Positions 58,994 to 64,000 of a DNA stretch of 64,000 nt are shown here, in pieces. Each line of letters begins with the position of its first letter. Positions within the stretch are counted from its first letter, which is position 1. A program made the position numbers and the translations under genes. The notes below the pieces were generated by a model. It was given only the letters and a program-made list of their open reading frames with translations, did not search any database and had not been told where the DNA came from. Location of the stretch: assembly GCA_040510195.1 (NCBI GenBank), contig JBEVJK010000058.1, positions 11,057-75,056 of the forward strand, read 5' to 3'. This DNA is from JBEVJK01 sp040510195. Its GTDB lineage: Bacteria > Pseudomonadota > Alphaproteobacteria > Rhizobiales > Rhizobiaceae.

Positions 58994-59506
58994 ATGAAGG
59001 AACAGAAAGCCAGCTACGACTACGAGGATCTGCTGGCTTGCGGCCGCGGCGAGCTGTTCGGGCCTGGGAATGCCCAGCTTCCGGCACCGCCCATGCTGAT
59101 GTTCGACCGCATCACCGAGGTCCGCGAGGCCGGTGGCGACTTCGACAAAGGCTTCATCCGCGCCGACTTCGACATCCGCCCGGACCTCTGGTTCTTTGCC
59201 TGCCACTTCATTGGCGATCCGGTCATGCCGGGCTGCCTGGGGCTCGACGCGCTGTGGCAGATGAGCGGCTTTTTCCTCGGCTGGCTGGGCGAACCCGGAA
59301 AGGGCCGGGCGCTTTCGACCGGCGAGGTCAAGTTCACCGGCATGGTGACGCCCGCGACCAAGAAGGTCGAATACGGTGTCGACTTCAAGCGCGTGATGCG
59401 CGGCCGCCTGGTGCTCGGCATCGGCGACGGCTGGATGAAGGCCGACGGCGAGATCATCTACAAGGCATCGGACCTGAAGGTCGGCCTGTTCAAGGAAGCG
59501 GCCTGA
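58994..59506 (+). CDS. fabA: 3-hydroxydecanoyl-ACP dehydratase/isomerase
   Basis: FabA makes both trans-2- and cis-3-decenoyl-ACP, the branch point to unsaturated fatty acids. The 170-residue protein has the active site FACHFIGDPVMPGCLGLDAL (His near residue 71, Asp near 85). A GGGAAGGG ribosome binding site fixes the ATG at 58994, 18 nt inside the maximal frame. It is the first gene of fabA-fabB-fabI. Confidence 0.97.
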   Translation: MKEQKASYDYEDLLACGRGELFGPGNAQLPAPPMLMFDRITEVREAGGDFDKGFIRADFDIRPDLWFFACHFIGDPVMPGCLGLDALWQMSGFFLGWLGEPGKGRALSTGEVKFTGMVTPATKKVEYGVDFKRVMRGRLVLGIGDGWMKADGEIIYKASDLKVGLFKEAA

Positions 59507-59539
59507 CCGTCGCTTGCGGGGCGAGCAAGGGAGCAGCGG

Positions 59540-60760
59540 ATGAGACGTGTGGTTGTCACAGGGCTTGGCATCGTGTCGTCGATCGGCGGCAATGCGGCCG
59601 AGGTGACCGAATCGCTGCGCGACGCCACGTCCGGCATCAGCTTCTCCGAGGATTTCGCCGAACACGGCTTCCGCTGCCAGGTCTGGGGGGCGCCGAGCCT
59701 CGATCCGACGCCGCTGGTCGACCGCCGCGCCATGCGCTTCCTGTCGAAAGGGGCCGCGTGGAACCATGTCGCCATGGAGCAGGCCATCTCCGACGCCGGC
59801 CTGACGGAGACGGAGATCACCAACGATCGGACCGGCATCATCATGGGATCGGGCGGGCCGTCCACGCGGACCATCGTGGAGGCCGCCGAGACCACGCTGA
59901 AGAACGGCAGTCCGAAGCGGATCGGCCCGTTTGCCGTGCCCAAGGCGATGTCGTCCACGGCTTCGGCGACGCTCGCCACGTGGTTCAAGATCCACGGGGT
60001 CAACTATTCGATCTCGTCGGCCTGCTCGACCTCGGCGCATTGCATCGGCAACGCCTACGAGCTCATCCAGTTCGGCAAACAGGACATGATCTTCGCCGGC
60101 GGCCATGAGGACCTCGACTGGACGATGTCGAACCTGTTCGACGCCATGGGCGCCATGTCGTCCAAGTTCAACGACCGGCCCGCGGTGGCGTCGCGGGCCT
60201 ACGACCTCAACCGCGACGGCTTCGTGATCGCCGGCGGCGCCGGGGTGCTGGTGGTGGAGGAGCTCGAGCACGCCAAGGCGAGAGGCGCCAAGATCCATGC
60301 CGAGATCATCGGCTACGGCGCGACCTCGGACGGCTTCGACATGGTGGCGCCCTCCGGCGAGGGCGCCGTGCGCTGCATGCGGCAGGCATTGTCAACTGTC
60401 GACAGTCGCGTGGACTACATCAACACGCACGGCACCTCGACCCCCGTCGGCGACTCCAAGGAGATGGCGGCGATTCGGGAGGTGTTCGGGGACAGCCTGC
60501 CGCATATCGCGTCGACCAAGTCGCTGACCGGCCATTCGCTGGGCGCCGCCGGCGTGCAGGAGTCGATCTATTCGATCCTCATGATGGAAAACCGCTTCAT
60601 CGGCGAAAGCGCTCATATCGAGACGCTGGACCCTGAGTTCGAGGGCATGCCGATCGTGCGCAAGCGTATCGACGACGCCAGGATCAACACCGTGCTGTCC
60701 AATTCCTTCGGCTTCGGCGGCACCAACGCGACGCTCGTCTTCCGGCGCTACGAGGGCTAG
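59540..60760 (+). CDS. fabB: 3-oxoacyl-ACP synthase I
   Basis: FabB elongates the cis-3-decenoyl-ACP made by FabA. The 406-residue enzyme has the catalytic Cys in ISSACSTSAHCIGNA (about residue 160) and histidines in INTHGTSTPVGDSKE (about 295) and SLTGHSLGAAG (about 330). An AAGGGAG ribosome binding site precedes the ATG. It is 33 nt after fabA and 8 nt before fabI. Confidence 0.97.
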   Translation: MRRVVVTGLGIVSSIGGNAAEVTESLRDATSGISFSEDFAEHGFRCQVWGAPSLDPTPLVDRRAMRFLSKGAAWNHVAMEQAISDAGLTETEITNDRTGIIMGSGGPSTRTIVEAAETTLKNGSPKRIGPFAVPKAMSSTASATLATWFKIHGVNYSISSACSTSAHCIGNAYELIQFGKQDMIFAGGHEDLDWTMSNLFDAMGAMSSKFNDRPAVASRAYDLNRDGFVIAGGAGVLVVEELEHAKARGAKIHAEIIGYGATSDGFDMVAPSGEGAVRCMRQALSTVDSRVDYINTHGTSTPVGDSKEMAAIREVFGDSLPHIASTKSLTGHSLGAAGVQESIYSILMMENRFIGESAHIETLDPEFEGMPIVRKRIDDARINTVLSNSFGFGGTNATLVFRRYEG

Positions 60761-60768
60761 GGCTTTCC

Positions 60769-61581
60769 ATGGATGGATTGATGAAAGGAAAGCGAGGCCT
60801 GATCATGGGCGTCGCGAACGACCACTCGATTGCCTGGGGCATCGCCCAGAAGCTTGCCGATCAAGGCGCGGCGCTGGCCTTCACCTACCAGGGAGAGGCG
60901 TTCGGCCGCCGCGTGAAGCCGCTGGCCGAGAAGGTCGGCGCCTCGCTGGTGCTGCCATGCGACGTGGAGGACAGCGCCTCGGTCGACGAGGTGTTCGCTG
61001 CCCTGCAGAAGGCCTGGGGCGGGCTCGACTTCGTCGTGCACGCCATCGGCTTCTCGGACAAGAACGAGCTGAAGGGGCTTTACGCCGACACGACCCGGGA
61101 GAACTTCGTCCGCACCATGGTGATCTCCTGCTATTCCTTCACCGAGGTGGCCAGGAAGGCCGCTTCGCTGATGGTCGAGGGTGGCGCCATGATCACGTTG
61201 ACCTATGCCGGCTCGGTGAGGGTCATGCCCAACTACAATGTGATGGGCGTGGCCAAGGCGGCGCTGGAGGCCAGCGTCAGGTATCTGGCCAACGACTATG
61301 GTCCGCGCGGCATCCGCGTCAACGGAATATCGGCTGGGCCGGTGCGGACGCTTGCCGGGGCTGGAATCTCCGACGCGCGCCTGATGTTCTCCTACCAGCA
61401 GCGCAACGCGCCGCTGCGCCGCCCGATCACGCTCGACCATGTGGGCGGCTCCGCGCTCTATCTGCTTTCAGACCTGTCGGCGGGCGTCACCGGCGAGATC
61501 CACTACGTGGACAGCGGCTATCACATCGTCTCGATGCCGACCCTCGAAGAGCTGAAGCGCACCGACATGGAGCGCGACTGA
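60769..61581 (+). CDS. fabI: Enoyl-ACP reductase (NADH)
   Basis: The 270-residue FabI-type short-chain reductase completes each elongation cycle. It has the FabI nucleotide loop GVANDHSIAWGIAQ, LTYAGSVRVMPNYNVMGVAK with the active-site Tyr and Lys (about residues 160-167), and VNGISAGPVRTLAGAGI. It ends the fabA-fabB-fabI operon. The gene immediately abuts the convergent rsmC-like gene with no spacer between the stop codons. Confidence 0.96.
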   Translation: MDGLMKGKRGLIMGVANDHSIAWGIAQKLADQGAALAFTYQGEAFGRRVKPLAEKVGASLVLPCDVEDSASVDEVFAALQKAWGGLDFVVHAIGFSDKNELKGLYADTTRENFVRTMVISCYSFTEVARKAASLMVEGGAMITLTYAGSVRVMPNYNVMGVAKAALEASVRYLANDYGPRGIRVNGISAGPVRTLAGAGISDARLMFSYQQRNAPLRRPITLDHVGGSALYLLSDLSAGVTGEIHYVDSGYHIVSMPTLEELKRTDMERD

Positions 61582-62601
61582 CTATTTGGCGACGGCCGCG
61601 AGCAGCTTGAAGTCGCGGTCGCGGGCGATCTCCTCGAAGCGCGCGAACGCCGTCGCCAGGATGGCCTCGTAGGGCAGCTGCCGGTTGGCCACCATCAGCA
61701 GCCGGCCGCCCCGGCGCAGCGCTGCCGCCGCCTTGCCGATCATGGCCATGCCGAGGGCCGGATCGGCTGCGCGGCCGCGATGGTAAGGCGGGTTCATGAC
61801 GACGGCGTCATAGCGGCGCGTCACCGTCTCCCCCAGCAGGTCGTGCCAGAAGAAGCCGATTCTGGCCGAACGCCCGGCCAAATTGGCCCTGGCGGCCTCC
61901 AGGGCTGCCCAATCCGCCTCGAAGAGGTCGATCGCCTCGACCTTCGGACAGCGATCGAGGACCGAGGCGGCGAGATAGCCCCAGCCGGCGCAAAAGTCGG
62001 CCACCGAGCCCGCGAGAGCGGCCGGCAAATGCGCGGCGAGCAGCGCCGAGCCGGCATCGACGCGGTCGTGCGAGAACATTCCCGGTGCCGTCCTGAACCG
62101 ACCGTCGACCAGGAGTGGCTGGTTGGCGGCCCGCAGCGCCGCGACGATGCTTGCCGGATCGGCGGGACGATGCAGCCAGAAGGCCAGTCCGTGGAACTTC
62201 GGCATCTGGCCCTCGACGGTCGCCAAGCCGGACACGCGCTTGCGGAGGCTCGCCACGCCATCCTCCTTGCCGCCGGCGACGAGCAGCAGCGCGCCGGGGG
62301 CGGTCCGCTCCAGTGCGTCGGCGATGCGGCGCTCGTTCAGGCCGCGATGCCGGCCGGCCAGCACCAGAGCAGCGTCGAAGCCGGTGCCCGACGGCTGGGG
62401 CGTCGTCTCGATGCCCGCCGCCGACAGCGCCAGGACGTCGGGCCGGAATCCCTGGACGGCCTCGATTGCCGCGTCGAAGCCCGCGGGCAGGCGGAAGCCG
62501 GGTTCGGCGCCGAGGAACAGGACGCGCGCGCCGGCCCGTGGCGGGACGAGCTCGCCCGCCTCGAATGGGTGAAACAGCGTCTTCAGCGCCGGGTTCGTCA
62601 T
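61582..62601 (-). CDS. rsmC: RsmC-like class I SAM-dependent methyltransferase
   Basis: The 339-residue protein has the two-domain layout of RsmC: an N-terminal degenerate methyltransferase-like half (LFHPFEAGELVPPRAGARVL) and a C-terminal catalytic half with SVADFCAGWGYLAASVLDRC (SAM motif I, about residue 210) and DAVVMNPPYHRG (motif IV, about residue 263). RsmC methylates G1207 of 16S rRNA; NPPY indicates a base-amino methyltransferase, but the exact target is inferred. It is downstream of pnp across a terminator. Confidence 0.86.
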   Translation of the reverse strand: MTNPALKTLFHPFEAGELVPPRAGARVLFLGAEPGFRLPAGFDAAIEAVQGFRPDVLALSAAGIETTPQPSGTGFDAALVLAGRHRGLNERRIADALERTAPGALLLVAGGKEDGVASLRKRVSGLATVEGQMPKFHGLAFWLHRPADPASIVAALRAANQPLLVDGRFRTAPGMFSHDRVDAGSALLAAHLPAALAGSVADFCAGWGYLAASVLDRCPKVEAIDLFEADWAALEAARANLAGRSARIGFFWHDLLGETVTRRYDAVVMNPPYHRGRAADPALGMAMIGKAAAALRRGGRLLMVANRQLPYEAILATAFARFEEIARDRDFKLLAAVAK

Positions 62602-62627
62602 CGCGCACCGTTACCCAAGGCTAAAAC

Positions 62628-62660
62628 GAAAAACGGGCGCCGCCTCGCGGCGACGCCCGT
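62628..62660 (-). terminator. Rho-independent terminator after pnp
   Basis: On the minus strand ACGGGCGTCGCCGCGAGGCG folds back on GCGCCCGT (62633-62660), followed by TTTTTCGTTTTAG. It separates pnp from the rsmC-like gene. Confidence 0.88.
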
Positions 62661-62682
62661 CCGATCTACTTTTGGCTCGCCG

Positions 62683-64000
62683 TCAGGCGGCGTTCTCTTC
62701 GCCTTCCGAGGCCTTCTTCTCGCGGGCGATCTCCTTGCCGGTCTGCTGGTCGACGATCTTCATCGACAGGCGAACCTTGCCGCGCTCGTCGAAGCCCATG
62801 AGCTTGACGTAGACCTTGTCGCCTTCCTTGACCACGTCGGTGGTCTTGGCGACACGCTCGTTGGACAGCTGCGAGATGTGCACCAGGCCGTCGCGCGGAC
62901 CGAAGAAATTCACGAAGGCGCCGAAATCGGCAGTCTTGACGACCGTGCCCTCGTAGATCTCGCCCACCTCGGGTTCTGCGACGATGGTGTGAATCCACTT
63001 CTTCGCCGCCTCGATCTCCTTGGCGTTGGAAGAAGCGATCTTGACCGTGCCGTCGTCCTCGATGTTGATCTTGGCGCCGGTCTTCTCGACGATCTCGCGG
63101 ATCACCTTGCCGCCGGAGCCGATGACGTCGCGGATCTTGTCGGTCGGGATGTGCATGACCTCGATGCGCGGCGCGAACTCGCCGAGCTCCTTGCGGCCCT
63201 CGCTGATCGCCTTGGCCATCTCGCCCAGGATGTGGATGCGACCGTCCTTGGCCTGATCCAGGGCGATCCGCATGATCTCCTCGGTGATGCCGCTGATCTT
63301 GATGTCCATCTGCAGCGAGGTGATGCCGACCGACGTACCAGCGACCTTGAAGTCCATGTCGCCCAGATGATCCTCGTCGCCGAGGATGTCCGACAGCACG
63401 GCAAAACGCTCGTCTTCCTTGATCAGGCCCATGGCGATGCCCGCCACCGGCTTGGCCAGAGGCACGCCGGCATCCATCAGCGCGAGAGAGGTTCCGCACA
63501 CCGTCGCCATGGAGGACGAGCCGTTGGACTCGGTTATCTCAGACACGATGCGAAGCGTGTAGGGGAACTGCTCTGCGGCGGGCAGCATGGGGTGGATCGC
63601 CCGCCAGGCCAGCTTGCCATGGCCGATCTCGCGGCGGCCCGGCGAGCCCATGCGGCCGGTCTCGCCGACCGACTAGGGCGGGAAGTTGTAGTGGAGGAGG
63701 AAGGTCTCCTTGTAGGTGCCCTCCAGCGCGTCGACGAACTGCTCGTCATCGCCGGTGCCGAGCGTTGCGACGACCAGCGCCTGCGTCTCGCCGCGGGTGA
63801 ACAGGGCCGAACCATGGGCGCGGGGCAGGATGCCCACTTCGGCCACGATCTGGCGGATGTCCACGGTGGTGCGGCCGTCGATGCGGGTGCCCTTGTCGAG
63901 GATGTTCCAGCGCACGATCGAGGCTTCGAGCTTCTTGAACTGCTCGCCTAGCGCCTGCGGCGTCGGCGCCTCGGTGGCGCCGGCGGGAATCAGCGCCTCG
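62683..64000 (-). pseudogene. pnp: Polynucleotide phosphorylase with an in-frame amber stop, 5' end outside window
   Basis: PNPase degrades RNA 3'-to-5' using phosphate. Visible are 108 residues up to the window edge (VRWNILDKGTRIDGR; SALFTRGETQALVVATLGTG; HYNFPP), a TAG codon (63675-63673), and 329 further residues in the same frame (SVGETGRMGSPGRREIGHGK; the KH domain DKIRDVIGSGGKVIREI; the S1 domain GEIYEGTVVKTADFGAFV). The stop replaces the Tyr or similar residue after NFPP. All other residues look intact and no frameshift is present. As written, the second catalytic core, KH and S1 domains would be lost. A sequence error, a recent mutation or suppression are the alternatives. Confidence 0.9.

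Noticed and set aside
1..64000. CRISPR arrays, insertion sequences, prophage genes, rRNA and tRNA genes
   Set aside because: I looked for regular spaced repeats, transposase motifs, terminal repeats and T-arm motifs in gaps and found none that hold up.

Overview
The window is high-GC DNA, densely packed with bacterial genes. Its content and gene order point to the order Rhizobiales (Alphaproteobacteria), and most resemble a Mesorhizobium/Phyllobacteriaceae-type chromosome. The signs are mutM-echA-rpsT-dnaA-dnaN-recF in a row, irr divergent from fabA-fabB-fabI, def-fmt-truA, ffs just upstream of dnaX-ybaB-recR, a yej peptide importer with two binding proteins, and a complete Flp (tad/cpa) pilus locus. 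No rRNA, tRNA, CRISPR array, insertion sequence or prophage was seen.

Layout. 1-9.6 kb: dapE and a membrane protein; an MFS exporter with a divergent Lrp/AsnC regulator; a translation block (def, fmt, an acetyltransferase, truA); rmuC; a 34-residue lysine-rich peptide gene; and a guanidinium exporter (sugE/gdx) behind what reads as a guanidine-II riboswitch. 9.7-21.5 kb: two flavin-dependent luciferase-like oxidoreductases, wall hydrolases (mltB type, SleB type), recR, ybaB, dnaX, the small SRP RNA, a HIT protein, nudC, pheA, kdsB and a membrane-anchored cytochrome c. 21.6-30.1 kb: the yejA1-yejA2-yejB-yejE-yejF importer, with a PIN-domain toxin and candidate antitoxin lodged between the second permease and the ATPase. 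30.1-33.8 kb: a 2-hydroxyacid dehydrogenase, then an M17 aminopeptidase, a MarR regulator and an NlpC/P60 peptidase.

33.8-45.8 kb: the Flp pilus locus. The minus strand carries flp, cpaA, cpaB, cpaC, cpaD, cpaE, cpaF, tadB and tadC. The plus strand carries tadD at one end and a stand-alone secretin N-domain protein with two TadE-like pseudopilins at the other. Together they supply the pilin, the prepilin peptidase, the outer-membrane secretin, the motor ATPase and its inner-membrane platform. 45.9-56.6 kb: deoB, mutM, an enoyl-CoA hydratase, rpsT, dnaA, dnaN, recF, an E1-like adenylyltransferase and a two-subunit aconitase X. 56.6-64 kb: a glyoxylate/hydroxypyruvate reductase, an SH3 protein, irr, the unsaturated fatty-acid genes fabA-fabB-fabI, an rsmC-like methyltransferase and the 3' part of pnp.

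The observations most worth a second look are an in-frame amber codon inside the otherwise intact pnp reading frame, the guanidine-II type hairpin pair before sugE, the toxin-antitoxin pair inside the yej operon, the aconitase X pair overlapping the recF-linked adenylyltransferase, and the regulatory sequences of the pilus locus. I found no gene cluster that looks like a wholly undescribed system; most of the window is core chromosome.
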